Source: Neobacillus niacini (GTDB lineage Bacteria; Bacillota; Bacilli; Bacillales; Cytobacillaceae). From it: 52,451 bases of DNA. Shown in pieces: positions 8,747 to 16,580 of this stretch. The translations under genes were made by a program, and so were the position numbers. The stretch lies in NCBI RefSeq assembly GCF_023715785.1, contig NZ_JAMBOX010000024.1, positions 1 through 52,451 of the forward strand, read 5' to 3'. Below the pieces are notes generated by a model, which saw nothing but the letters and a program-made list of their open reading frames with translations, was not told where the DNA came from and made no database searches. Numbering within the stretch: the first letter of the stretch is position 1; every line of letters begins with the position of its first letter.

Positions 8747-9031
8747 TTACTTTGCAGTTTCAAAATTGCTTTGGATTTCCTTGATTAATTGCTCTGCACC
8801 TTCACGGCTAAGAATTAATTTCCCGCCTGCAAGTGCCAAGTTATCATCAGAAACTTCGCCAGTGATAGCGCAAGTCATATTTGGCTTATATTTTTTTAAG
8901 ATAATGCGATCGTCATCAACATAAATTTCAAGCGCATCTTTCTCAGCGATTCCAAGAGTACGTCTTAATTCAATCGGAATAACCACGCGTCCTAATTCAT
9001 CAACTTTACGAACAATACCAGTAGATTTCAT
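8747..9031 (-). CDS. abrB: Transition-state regulator AbrB
   Basis: AbrB is a DNA-binding repressor active in exponential growth; it holds down sporulation, competence and stationary-phase genes. The 94-residue product is nearly identical to B. subtilis AbrB in the N-terminal swapped-hairpin domain (GIVRKVDELGRVVIPIELRR). One conserved cysteine (MTCAITGEV) is present. The ATG at 9031 has AGGAGA about 8 bases upstream; an in-frame ATG 18 bases earlier would add MRGDFK and overlaps that site. It is the only protein gene on the minus strand. Its promoter carries Spo0A boxes just downstream of the predicted start. A known target, spoVG, is also in this window. Confidence 0.97.
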   Translation of the reverse strand: MKSTGIVRKVDELGRVVIPIELRRTLGIAEKDALEIYVDDDRIILKKYKPNMTCAITGEVSDDNLALAGGKLILSREGAEQLIKEIQSNFETAK

Positions 9032-9077
9032 TTTAAAATCTCCTCTCATAAATTATCTTTCTTTATCTCTATTATAA

Positions 9078-9096
9078 TTCGCCATTATTCGACAAA
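9078..9096 (-). promoter_or_regulatory. Spo0A boxes in the abrB leader
   Basis: On the minus strand TTTGTCGAA-TAA-TGGCGAA shows a perfect 0A box and a second near-match, 3 bases apart. With the promoter at 9110-9138 the start is near 9103, so the boxes lie at about +7 to +25. This is the arrangement through which Spo0A~P represses abrB in B. subtilis. Confidence 0.8.
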
Positions 9097-9109
9097 TTTC
9101 TTAATCCTA

Positions 9110-9138
9110 ATAATACCAGCCTTTCCCATATTCGTCAA
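9110..9138 (-). promoter_or_regulatory. Sigma-A promoter of abrB
   Basis: On the minus strand TTGACG-N17-TATTAT. It lies about 80 bases from the abrB start codon and directly upstream of the Spo0A boxes. Confidence 0.75.
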
Positions 9139-9270
9139 TTATTTTATTTTGAAAAATAATTGATAATTTTTTCCTGGGACTAAACTACTGATTAGATAGC
9201 GTTTTCTTCTTAAAATCCCAATAAAAACAGGTTTTTAATATTATTGTAATGTTAACTATTAAATCAAGGT

Positions 9271-9291
9271 TTTGTCGGTGGATTCGACAAA
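9271..9291. promoter_or_regulatory. Inverted pair of Spo0A-box-like sites
   Basis: TTTGTCGG (plus strand, 9271-9278) faces TTTGTCGAA (minus strand, 9291-9283), giving an inverted repeat TTTGTCG/CGACAAA with a 7-base centre. It lies in the abrB-metG gap, about 130 bases upstream of the metG -35 and 133 bases upstream of the abrB -35. Whether it serves either gene is unknown. Confidence 0.5.
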
Positions 9292-9402
9292 TTTCTACAT
9301 CAATATTTGTTTTTATCCAAAATATAGTTCGAGAGATGATTGTCATTTATGGGTGTAAAAGGTAAAAATTTTTAAAAACTGGAACCCGAAAAAGGTGGTT
9401 TC

Positions 9403-9431
9403 TTGCACTTAAACGCAATTTTAGGTATATT
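9403..9431 (+). promoter_or_regulatory. Sigma-A promoter of metG
   Basis: TTGCAC-N17-TATATT. The leader is about 75 nt and contains GGCAAT (9457) and ATTGCC (9488), which can pair just upstream of the metG ribosome binding site. I see no T-box or S-box. Confidence 0.75.
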
Positions 9432-9512
9432 TTGATGATATAGGAGGGAAAAAAACAGGCAATACTGTTTAGGTGGGATTGCTTGCGAATTGCCTTAAGG
9501 GAGGGCTTAAAG

Positions 9513-11483
9513 ATGGCAGAAAACGCTAAGACTTTTTACATTACCACACCGATTTATTATCCTAGTGGAAATTTACATATTGGACATGCCTATACAACCG
9601 TGGCAGGCGATGCGATGGCCCGATATAAGCGAATGCGCGGGTTTGATGTCCGCTATTTGACAGGAACGGACGAGCATGGGCAAAAAATTCAGCGCAAAGC
9701 CGAAGAAAAAGGGGTAACGCCTCAAGCCTACGTCGATGAAATTGTCTCAGGAATCAAGGAACTTTGGAACAAGCTGGAGATTTCCTATGACGATTTTATT
9801 CGGACTACCGAGGACAGACATAAACACGTTGTTGAAAAAATCTTTGCGAGGCTTCTGGAGCAGGGTGATATTTATCTTGATCAGTATGAAGGCTGGTATT
9901 GTACGCCATGTGAATCGTTTTATACCGATCGACAGCTTGTTGAAGGAAATTGTCCCGATTGCGGCCGCCCGGTAGAAAAGGTAAAAGAAGAGTCCTATTT
10001 TTTCAAAATGAGCAAATATGTGGATCGTCTCCTGCAATATTACGAGGAAAATCCTGAATTCATTCAACCGGAGTCACGCAAAAATGAGATGATCAATAAC
10101 TTTATTAAACCGGGACTGGAAGATTTGGCTGTATCCCGGACAACATTTGACTGGGGAATCAAGGTGCCGGGAGATCCGAAGCATGTTATCTATGTGTGGA
10201 TTGACGCATTATCCAATTATATTACGGCCCTTGGGTACGGTACAGAGGATGACTCCAACTATTTAAAATACTGGCCGGCCGATGTTCATCTGGTAGGGAA
10301 GGAAATCGTTCGCTTCCACACAATTTATTGGCCGATTATGTTAATGGCTCTCGATGTGCCGCTGCCAAAGAAAGTGTTTGCCCATGGCTGGCTGTTGATG
10401 AAGGATGGGAAAATGTCGAAGTCCAAGGGCAACGTTGTTGACCCGGTAACATTAATCGACCGCTATGGCCTGGATGCATTGCGCTATTACTTGTTAAGAG
10501 AAGTGCCATTTGGGGCCGACGGTGTGTTCACTCCGGAAGGATTTGTTGAAAGAATCAATTTTGACCTTGCCAATGACCTCGGAAACCTATTAAACCGTAC
10601 TGTTGCAATGATTGAAAAGTATTTTGCCGGCGTGATTCCCGATTATGCCGGTTCACTCGGTGAATTTGACGAATTGCTCCTTGCGGTAAATCGGGAAACC
10701 ATCACAAAGTATGAGGAAGCAATGGAGAAAATGGAATTTTCCGTTGCCTTGACGGCAATTTGGCAGTTAGTTAGCCGAACCAATAAGTATATTGATGAAA
10801 CACAGCCATGGACGTTGGCCAAGGATGAGGCTCGTAAAGCTGAATTGGCCAGCGTGATGGTCCATTTGGCTGAATCGTTGCGACGGATTGCGATTCTGCT
10901 ACAGCCGTTCCTAACGAGAACCCCAAATGGGATCTTTCAACAATTAGGTGTTCAGGATGAAGCATTAAAGACTTGGGAAAGCCTTGAAACCTTTGGTGCG
11001 ATTCCAAGCGGAACAAAGGTGGAAAAATCTGCACCGTTGTTCCCAAGACTAGAAATTACTGATGAAGTAGAGTTTATTAAAACAAAAATGCAAGGGGGCA
11101 GCGCTCCAGTGGAAACGCCGGCAGTGGAAGAAAAGCAGGATGAAAAACGGGAGGAACTCGCGGAAATTTCCATTGATGATTTCATGAAAATTGATTTGCG
11201 GGTGGCTGAGGTCGTGGAGTGCGAGCCGGTCAAGAAAGCAGATAAATTGTTAAAGCTGCAGCTTGATCTTGGTTACGAGAGACGTCAGGTAGTTTCCGGG
11301 ATTGCCCAATACTATAAGCCGGAGGAGCTGGTCGGCCGCAAAGTCATCTGTATTACGAACCTCAAGCCGGTTAAGCTTCGCGGCGAATTGTCGCAAGGAA
11401 TGATCCTTGCCGGTTCAAAAGACGGTAAGCTTTCTGTGGCAACAGTGGACCAATCGCTTCCGAACGGATCAAAAGTGAAATAG
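9513..11483 (+). CDS. metG: Methionyl-tRNA synthetase
   Basis: Charges tRNA-Met, including the initiator. The class I signatures are HIGH in GNLHIGHAYTT near residue 25 and KMSKS at about 300. A C-terminal EMAP-II-like tRNA-binding domain (about 550-656) follows a charged linker. The zinc-knuckle cysteines CTPC and CPDC are present near 130-155; as I recall the B. subtilis enzyme, these positions are not cysteine there. At 656 residues it is of family length. I chose ATG 9513, with AAGGGAGGG 7 bases upstream; an earlier in-frame TTG at 9483 overlaps that site. It has its own promoter and terminator. Confidence 0.97.
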   Translation: MAENAKTFYITTPIYYPSGNLHIGHAYTTVAGDAMARYKRMRGFDVRYLTGTDEHGQKIQRKAEEKGVTPQAYVDEIVSGIKELWNKLEISYDDFIRTTEDRHKHVVEKIFARLLEQGDIYLDQYEGWYCTPCESFYTDRQLVEGNCPDCGRPVEKVKEESYFFKMSKYVDRLLQYYEENPEFIQPESRKNEMINNFIKPGLEDLAVSRTTFDWGIKVPGDPKHVIYVWIDALSNYITALGYGTEDDSNYLKYWPADVHLVGKEIVRFHTIYWPIMLMALDVPLPKKVFAHGWLLMKDGKMSKSKGNVVDPVTLIDRYGLDALRYYLLREVPFGADGVFTPEGFVERINFDLANDLGNLLNRTVAMIEKYFAGVIPDYAGSLGEFDELLLAVNRETITKYEEAMEKMEFSVALTAIWQLVSRTNKYIDETQPWTLAKDEARKAELASVMVHLAESLRRIAILLQPFLTRTPNGIFQQLGVQDEALKTWESLETFGAIPSGTKVEKSAPLFPRLEITDEVEFIKTKMQGGSAPVETPAVEEKQDEKREELAEISIDDFMKIDLRVAEVVECEPVKKADKLLKLQLDLGYERRQVVSGIAQYYKPEELVGRKVICITNLKPVKLRGELSQGMILAGSKDGKLSVATVDQSLPNGSKVK

Positions 11484-11488
11484 GACGA

Positions 11489-11538
11489 AAGGGGAATGTT
11501 CCACGTGTAACAATTTTCGTGGAATTTCCCCTTTTTTT
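11489..11538 (+). terminator. metG terminator
   Basis: AAAGGGGAA and TTCCACG pair with CGTGGAA and TTCCCCTTT to form a long stem ending in seven T residues. Confidence 0.9.
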
Positions 11539-11593
11539 GTGTAGATTTTTTAAAATATGTAATACCATGAAGAAAAAGAAAGAAGGTTAGGAT

Positions 11594-12361
11594 ATGTTAT
11601 TCGACACCCATGTGCATTTAAATGCGGAGCAGTATAATGATGACCTGGAAGAGGTGATCGAAAGGGCGCAGAATGAGGGAGTGTCCCATATGGTTGTGGT
11701 CGGTTTTGACCGGCCGACCATCGAAAAAGCGATGGAGTTGGCTGAAACATACGAGTTTATTTATGCTTGCGTCGGTTGGCACCCTGTCGATGCCATCGAC
11801 ATGACGGATGAGGATTTGCTCTGGATTGAAGAGTTGGCGGCACATCCGAAGGTAGTGGCGCTGGGCGAAATGGGACTTGACTATCATTGGGACAAGTCGC
11901 CAAAGGAGATTCAAAAAGAGGTATTTCGCAGGCAAATCCGGCTGGCCAAAAAAGTGCAGCTGCCGATTGTCATTCATAATCGGGAAGCGACGGCAGATAT
12001 CGTGGAGATACTCAAAGAAGAGGGTGCAGAAGAAGTGGGAGGAATCATGCATTGCTTCAGCGGCAGTCCCGACACAGCGAAGGAATGCGTGAAAATGAAT
12101 TTCTATATTTCTCTTGGCGGTCCGGTAACCTTTAAAAATGCCAAAAAACCGAAAGAGGTTGCAGCTGAAGTACCATTGGACAAGCTGTTAATTGAAACAG
12201 ATTGCCCGTATCTGGCACCGCATCCTTATCGCGGAAAGCGGAATGAGCCAAGTTATGTAAAGCTCGTGGCTGAGCAAATTGCCGAAATAAAGGGATTAAC
12301 GTATGAAGAGGTAGCGGAAGCCACGACACGAAATGCTAAAAATTTATTCGCCATAAACTGA
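11594..12361 (+). CDS. tatD: TatD-family metal-dependent deoxyribonuclease (YabD)
   Basis: A 255-residue TIM-barrel hydrolase of the TatD family; relatives have 3'-5' exonuclease activity on DNA and RNA. Metal ligands are visible: HVH at residues 6-8, the glutamate in ALGEMGLDYH near 93, histidines in VIHNREA and MHCFSG, and the aspartate in ETDCPYLAP near 203. AGAAGG lies about 7 bases before the ATG. It follows metG in the B. subtilis order, but after a terminator. No convincing promoter could be read in the 55-base gap. Confidence 0.94.
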   Translation: MLFDTHVHLNAEQYNDDLEEVIERAQNEGVSHMVVVGFDRPTIEKAMELAETYEFIYACVGWHPVDAIDMTDEDLLWIEELAAHPKVVALGEMGLDYHWDKSPKEIQKEVFRRQIRLAKKVQLPIVIHNREATADIVEILKEEGAEEVGGIMHCFSGSPDTAKECVKMNFYISLGGPVTFKNAKKPKEVAAEVPLDKLLIETDCPYLAPHPYRGKRNEPSYVKLVAEQIAEIKGLTYEEVAEATTRNAKNLFAIN

Positions 12362-12369
12362 TAAAGGAA

Positions 12370-12399
12370 TTTGTCGAAAGGCTAAGAAGCTTGTCCAAA
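12370..12399 (+). promoter_or_regulatory. Two Spo0A-box-like sites upstream of yabE
   Basis: TTTGTCGAA at 12370-12378 is a perfect 0A box. TTGTCCAAA at 12391-12399 is a near match about 20 bases (two turns) on. They lie about 75-100 bases upstream of the candidate yabE -35. Function is untested. Confidence 0.4.
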
Positions 12400-12470
12400 T
12401 TTTTTCTAATAACAAAAAGTTCTACATGTCTCCTTTTCAACATAGGATAACCGTGTCGATAAGTTTTTCT

Positions 12471-12498
12471 TTGCAAAATTTCCAGTATTGTGCATAAT
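12471..12498 (+). promoter_or_regulatory. Candidate sigma-A promoter of yabE
   Basis: TTGCAA-N16-CATAAT, about 100 bases before the coding start. The leader is moderately long and holds no clear riboswitch. Confidence 0.5.
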
Positions 12499-12599
12499 TA
12501 GGAATATGTTCTCAGGGTATGCAAAGGTTGACAGCCGACAGCAAGGTTATTAAATATCTCCCCTAAGAAAAGGAGGCGTTTTTCATCGTATTCAAAAAC

Positions 12600-13781
12600 A
12601 TGAAAAGCCTGTTTTTCGAGTCCTTGAGCGGAAGAAATTTGATCATTGTGTTTGCTAGTTTCGTAGTTTTGCTGACAGCTCTCGGGGTTCTTCTCTATGA
12701 GGGATCCAAGAAGACGGTAGCAATCACGCTAAACGGCGAGCCAATGGTCTATAAGACACACGCAGATACCGTAAAAGAAATATTGGATGAACAAGATGTA
12801 ACCATCCGCGACCAGGACTACTTGCATCCGAAGGCCGATACCAAGGTGACAGATGACCTTGAGGTTGTTTGGAGGCAGGCGAAACAGGTAACCATTGTCA
12901 AGGACAACGAGAAGAAAACGATTTGGACAACAGCTGGGACTGTAGCAGAAGCTTTAAAGGCAGAGAATATTATCTTGAACGACCATGATAAAATTTACCC
13001 TGACCCGCAGACGGCAATAAAGGAAAAGATGAAAATCGGCATTCAATTGGCCTTTCGTCTGAGTCTTGTAGACGGTGGAAAAGAGCAAGATGTTTGGTCC
13101 ACTTCGACTACGGTCGCTGACTTTTTGAAACAGCAGGGCATCGAACTCAACGAATTAGACCGAGTTGAACCGTCATTAACAGAAACCATCGCAGTGAATG
13201 GTGTAGTTAACGTCATTCGAGTAGAAAAAGTCACCGATGTAGTGGAAGAACCTGTTGAATTTGCCGTTATCACAAAAAAGGATGAAGGCTTGGAAAAAGG
13301 GAAAGAAAGAACAGTAACTCAAGGTAAACCGGGACTCATTTCCAAGCAATACGAGGTCGTGTTGGAAAATGGGAAAGAGGTCTCAAGAAAAGTAATAAGC
13401 GAACAGGTACTTAGAGAAAAGCAGGATCAGGTTGTGGCTGTCGGAACGAAAGACTTGGCGTTACAGGTATCACGCGGTGCAGAAGAAACAGGAACGGAGT
13501 ATTATGTTACAGCTACGGCCTATACAGCATATTGCAACGGCTGTTCAGGGCGAACTGCCACCGGTTTCGACCTCCGTGCTAACCCAAACGCGAAGATTAT
13601 TGCAGTTGATCCAAGAGTAATCCCGCTTGGAACCAAGGTTTATGTAGAAGGGTATGGCTATGCTGTTGCGGCTGATACAGGCGGTGCCATTAAAGGGAAT
13701 AAAATCGATGTATTCATGTCTTCGAAAGCGGATGCATACCGTTGGGGACGAAAAAAGGTAAAAATCAAGATACTTCAATAG
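12600..13781 (+). CDS. yabE: YabE: DUF348/G5/3D-domain cell-wall protein
   Basis: A secreted or membrane-anchored wall-active protein related to resuscitation-promoting factors. One N-terminal membrane segment (about 14-34) is followed by repeated DUF348 (ubiquitin-like) domains between about 40 and 210, a G5 domain (about 215-290), and a C-terminal 3D domain with its aspartates in AVDPRVIPLG, AADTGG and NKIDVF. Such proteins are thought to hydrolyse peptidoglycan. At 393 residues it is shorter than B. subtilis YabE (437). The start is uncertain: ATG 12600 is about 24 bases from AAAGGAGG, too far, whereas an in-frame ATC at 12585 sits at ideal distance. Either would give a similar protein. 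Confidence 0.9.
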   Translation: MKSLFFESLSGRNLIIVFASFVVLLTALGVLLYEGSKKTVAITLNGEPMVYKTHADTVKEILDEQDVTIRDQDYLHPKADTKVTDDLEVVWRQAKQVTIVKDNEKKTIWTTAGTVAEALKAENIILNDHDKIYPDPQTAIKEKMKIGIQLAFRLSLVDGGKEQDVWSTSTTVADFLKQQGIELNELDRVEPSLTETIAVNGVVNVIRVEKVTDVVEEPVEFAVITKKDEGLEKGKERTVTQGKPGLISKQYEVVLENGKEVSRKVISEQVLREKQDQVVAVGTKDLALQVSRGAEETGTEYYVTATAYTAYCNGCSGRTATGFDLRANPNAKIIAVDPRVIPLGTKVYVEGYGYAVAADTGGAIKGNKIDVFMSSKADAYRWGRKKVKIKILQ

Positions 13782-13791
13782 CAATTTTGTC

Positions 13792-13826
13792 ATGCAGGGG
13801 GCGTACCTCTGCATTTTGCTTTTTTG
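13792..13826 (+). terminator. yabE terminator
   Basis: ATGCAG(GGGG) at 13792 pairs with (CCT)CTGCAT ending at 13814. A T-rich tail TTTGCTTTTTT follows. Confidence 0.7.
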
Positions 13827-13968
13827 CAAAATTTCTTTATACTTAACAGCAAATACATACTTGCTCTTTACCATTAATGTATGAGTGTGTTTGTTAATAT
13901 AGACGATGAAGATTACAAAAATGTTTCAGTTTTTTTTCAGATTTATTTTAAAAGTATTTGGAGGAGCA

Positions 13969-14529
13969 ATGAGAATTAAAGAATTTATTGTTGTTGAAGG
14001 CAAGGACGATACAACGGCCATTAAGCGGGCAGTCGATGCCGATACAATTGAGACAAACGGGTCCGCCGTGAATCAGGCTACAATTGAAAAAATAAAGCGG
14101 GCTCATAGTACAAGAGGCGTGATCATTTTTACGGATCCCGATTATCCGGGGGAAAAAATCCGGAAGACAGTCGCAGCAAGCGTCCCCGGCTGCAAGCATG
14201 CTTTTTTGACAAAAGAAGCGGCATTGGCCAAAGGCGATAAAGGAATCGGCGTCGAGCATGCCAGTCCGGATGCCATCAGGGAAGCGCTAAAGGATGCCCA
14301 GTTCATGCAAGAGACGCTTATGGAAGAAATCACCCAAGAGGATTTACTTGATGCCGGACTGATTGGCGGCAGCGGCGCGAAGGAAAGGCGGTCTCGACTG
14401 GGTGAGCTTTTAAAAATTGGCTATACAAATGGAAAACAGCTGCATAAACGTCTGATGATGTTTCAAATCGGCAAACAGGAGTTTGCTGAAGCGCTAGCTG
14501 TTGTCCTTCAGGAGGAAAACCATGAATAA
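13969..14529 (+). CDS. rnmV: Ribonuclease M5
   Basis: RNase M5 trims both ends of 5S rRNA precursor on the ribosomal protein L18 complex. The TOPRIM domain is clear: catalytic glutamate in VVEGKDD near residue 11, and the DxD motif in FTDPDYPGEKIR near 57. The 186-residue length matches B. subtilis. I chose ATG 13969, just after GGAGGAG; the spacing is short, but the protein then begins MRIKEFIVVEGKDD as expected. The upstream in-frame extension is hydrophobic and has no ribosome binding site. It overlaps rsmA by 8 bases. A 5S gene that would be its substrate lies at the left end of this window. Confidence 0.95.
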   Translation: MRIKEFIVVEGKDDTTAIKRAVDADTIETNGSAVNQATIEKIKRAHSTRGVIIFTDPDYPGEKIRKTVAASVPGCKHAFLTKEAALAKGDKGIGVEHASPDAIREALKDAQFMQETLMEEITQEDLLDAGLIGGSGAKERRSRLGELLKIGYTNGKQLHKRLMMFQIGKQEFAEALAVVLQEENHE

Positions 14530-15400
14530 AGATATAGCGACCCCGGTGCGAACCAGGGCCATTCTGGAGAAATACGGTTTTTCATTTAAGAAAAGCCTGG
14601 GGCAGAATTTCTTAATCGATACGAATATATTAAAAAAAATCGTCAGTTTTGCCGAATTGACCGAAGACTCTGGAGCAATCGAAATCGGGCCGGGAATCGG
14701 CGCGTTAACCGAACAACTGGCCCGTTCTAGTAAAAAGGTGATAGCGTTTGAGATCGACCAGCGGCTGTTACCGATATTGGAAGATACGCTGTCCCCTTAT
14801 GGAAACGTAAAAATTATTCATAATGATGTGTTAAAAGCCGATGTCCACTCCGTAATTGCCGAGGAATTCAGCGGGTTTGACGACCTAATGGTGGTAGCCA
14901 ATCTGCCTTACTATGTGACAACCCCCATCATCATGAAACTGCTTGAGGAACATTTGCCGATTAGCGGAATTGTCTGCATGCTGCAAAAGGAAGTGGCTGA
15001 CCGGATTTCCGCCAAGCCGGGAACAAAGGATTACGGCTCGCTCTCGATTGCCGTACAGTATTATACCGAGGCCGAGACCGTGATGATCGTTCCAAAAACG
15101 GTATTCGTGCCACAGCCTAATGTCGATTCGGCTGTAATCAGGCTGACAAAACGGAAAGAGCCGGCAGTGACGGTGAAGGACGAGAACTTCTTTTTCCAGG
15201 TGACAAAGGCAAGTTTTGCCCAGCGCCGGAAAACCCTGCTCAACAACCTGACAAGCCAGCTTCCGGACGGAAAAGCAAAGAAAGACGAAATCCTCGCTGC
15301 CCTGGAAGCCAGCGGCATCGAGCCGTCACGGCGGGGCGAAACACTCTCAATCGAGGAATTTGGCCGGCTTAGTGATCAATTATATCCGTATTTTAAATAG
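14522..15400 (+). CDS. rsmA: 16S rRNA dimethyladenosine transferase (KsgA)
   Basis: Dimethylates A1518 and A1519 near the 3' end of 16S rRNA. Motif I, EIGPGIGALTEQL, is near residue 57 and the catalytic NLPYYVTTPI near 134. The C-terminal helical domain contains SFAQRRKTLLNNL. At 292 residues it equals B. subtilis KsgA. ATG 14522 has GGAGGA a few bases upstream within rnmV and gives MNKDIATPVRT as in homologues. It forms a coupled pair with rnmV (both mature rRNA) and ends in a strong terminator. Confidence 0.97.
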   Translation: MNKDIATPVRTRAILEKYGFSFKKSLGQNFLIDTNILKKIVSFAELTEDSGAIEIGPGIGALTEQLARSSKKVIAFEIDQRLLPILEDTLSPYGNVKIIHNDVLKADVHSVIAEEFSGFDDLMVVANLPYYVTTPIIMKLLEEHLPISGIVCMLQKEVADRISAKPGTKDYGSLSIAVQYYTEAETVMIVPKTVFVPQPNVDSAVIRLTKRKEPAVTVKDENFFFQVTKASFAQRRKTLLNNLTSQLPDGKAKKDEILAALEASGIEPSRRGETLSIEEFGRLSDQLYPYFK

Positions 15401-15425
15401 ACCTTTTAGGAGGTCTATTTTTTTT
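15395..15425 (+). terminator. rsmA terminator
   Basis: AAATAGACCT (15395-15404) pairs perfectly with AGGTCTATTT (15411-15420) and is followed by T residues. It overlaps the rsmA stop codon. Confidence 0.9.
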
Positions 15426-15454
15426 CACCAGGACGACCCACAATGCATAGCCTA
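15426..15454 (+). promoter_or_regulatory. Sigma-K promoter of yabG
   Basis: CACC-N16-CATAGCCTA matches the sigma-K consensus mACm-N16-CATAnnnTA exactly. It begins directly after the rsmA terminator and lies about 53 bases before yabG, a late mother-cell gene in B. subtilis. Confidence 0.8.
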
Positions 15455-15506
15455 AAAAGAAACCTATTTATAGGCCATATTTGCCGGTCTAATTGGAGTG
15501 ACGACA

Positions 15507-16388
15507 GTGGATATAAAAATAAATGATATTGTCGGCAGGCGTTCGTATAATAGTGATATTCTTTTTCGTGTCATTGACATACAGAAACAAAACGGCCAGA
15601 CGATGGCGATTCTTTTTGGCGAGGATTTTCGCCTGGTAGCGGATGCCCCTTATCAAGATCTGGTTGTCCTCGATCAAAATGAGCGCATAAAGCATTCCGA
15701 GGAGTACCGAACTCTTGAAGAACAGTCATTAAAGCTATTTACCCAGGATGTGGATTTATTGAGGGAGAGGCAGGAATACGCGGCTACAGGAGGCTATTCC
15801 AAGCCTAGCAAATATTTTCAGATACCCGGAAGAGTCCTGCATTTAGATGGCGACCCATCCTATTTAAAAAAATGCATGTCGCTTTATGAAAAAATCGGTG
15901 TTCCTGTTCTGGGCATTCATTGCAGCGAAAAGGAGATGCCGCAGAAAATTGGGGGTCTGATTGATTATTACCGCCCTGATATCCTAGTGATCACCGGCCA
16001 CGATGCCTATTCAAAGGCAAAAGGGAAAATAACCGACATCAACGCCTACCGCCATTCAAAGCATTTCGTGCAAACCGTCAGAGAGGCACGGAGAAAAGTC
16101 CCTCATTTGGACCAATTGGTCATCTTCGCCGGCGCATGCCAGTCGCATTTTGAATCGCTAATTTACGCGGGGGCAAACTTTGCCAGTTCCCCATCCAGAA
16201 TCAACATTCACGCCCTTGACCCGGTCTATATTGTCGCCAAAATCAGCTTTACTCCATTCATGGAACGAATTAACGTTTGGGATGTGCTGCGAAACACGTT
16301 GACAGGAGAGAAGGGTCTTGGAGGAATAGATACCAAGGGTGTCCTTAGAACCGGTATGCCTTACCCACCTGTACAGGAAGAAGAATAA
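15507..16388 (+). CDS. yabG: Sporulation-specific protease YabG
   Basis: YabG is a mother-cell protease that processes spore coat proteins and exposes coat substrates to transglutaminase cross-linking. The 293-residue product shows strong blocks known in the family: GRVLHLDGDPSYL, DILVITGHDAYSK, FAGACQSHFESL and NIHALDPVYIVAKI. The conserved His and Cys residues of the second and third blocks are likely catalytic. I chose GTG 15507 (GGAG 8 bases upstream), giving a start aligned with B. subtilis; GTG 15498 overlaps that site. A sigma-K promoter precedes it and a terminator follows, so it is a single-gene unit. Confidence 0.94.
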   Translation: MDIKINDIVGRRSYNSDILFRVIDIQKQNGQTMAILFGEDFRLVADAPYQDLVVLDQNERIKHSEEYRTLEEQSLKLFTQDVDLLRERQEYAATGGYSKPSKYFQIPGRVLHLDGDPSYLKKCMSLYEKIGVPVLGIHCSEKEMPQKIGGLIDYYRPDILVITGHDAYSKAKGKITDINAYRHSKHFVQTVREARRKVPHLDQLVIFAGACQSHFESLIYAGANFASSPSRINIHALDPVYIVAKISFTPFMERINVWDVLRNTLTGEKGLGGIDTKGVLRTGMPYPPVQEEE

Positions 16389-16413
16389 GCCAATGATTCT
16401 GGGCTTATTTTTT
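16383..16413 (+). terminator. yabG terminator
   Basis: AATAAGCC (16383-16390) pairs with GGCTTATT (16401-16408), followed by seven T residues. The 5' arm includes the stop codon. Confidence 0.85.
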
Positions 16414-16488
16414 TCCATACATATTCCCCGCCCAATAAGGCAACGCTAGAAATGTTGAAATTTAGCAAAAAAAATGGAATGAAATATA

Positions 16489-16518
16489 TTGACAATCATT
16501 TTGTTGGACTGATATAAT
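16489..16518 (+). promoter_or_regulatory. veg promoter P1 (sigma-A)
   Basis: TTGACA-N18-TATAAT, both hexamers perfect. A second consensus promoter follows 42 bases downstream, as in the well-known tandem veg promoters of B. subtilis. Confidence 0.9.
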
Positions 16519-16530
16519 TTATTATTTTGT

Positions 16531-16559
16531 TTGACAAAACTATGTCAGTGTGATATACT
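16531..16559 (+). promoter_or_regulatory. veg promoter P2 (sigma-A)
   Basis: TTGACA-N17-TATACT. Its -35 lies just past the predicted start of P1. The predicted P2 start near 16566 leaves only about 15 nt of leader, with the ribosome binding site near its 5' end. Confidence 0.88.
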
Positions 16560-16580
16560 TAACATAGTGAGGTGGATCGA

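Noticed and set aside
9301..9512. T-box or SAM riboswitch upstream of metG
   Set aside because: No T-box bulge sequence (TGGNACC-type), no specifier loop, and no SAM-I core could be found in the leader.
9479..9529. Short leader peptide (TTG start after AGGTGGGA) overlapping the metG start
   Set aside because: It has no run of regulatory codons such as Met and no conservation data; more likely chance.
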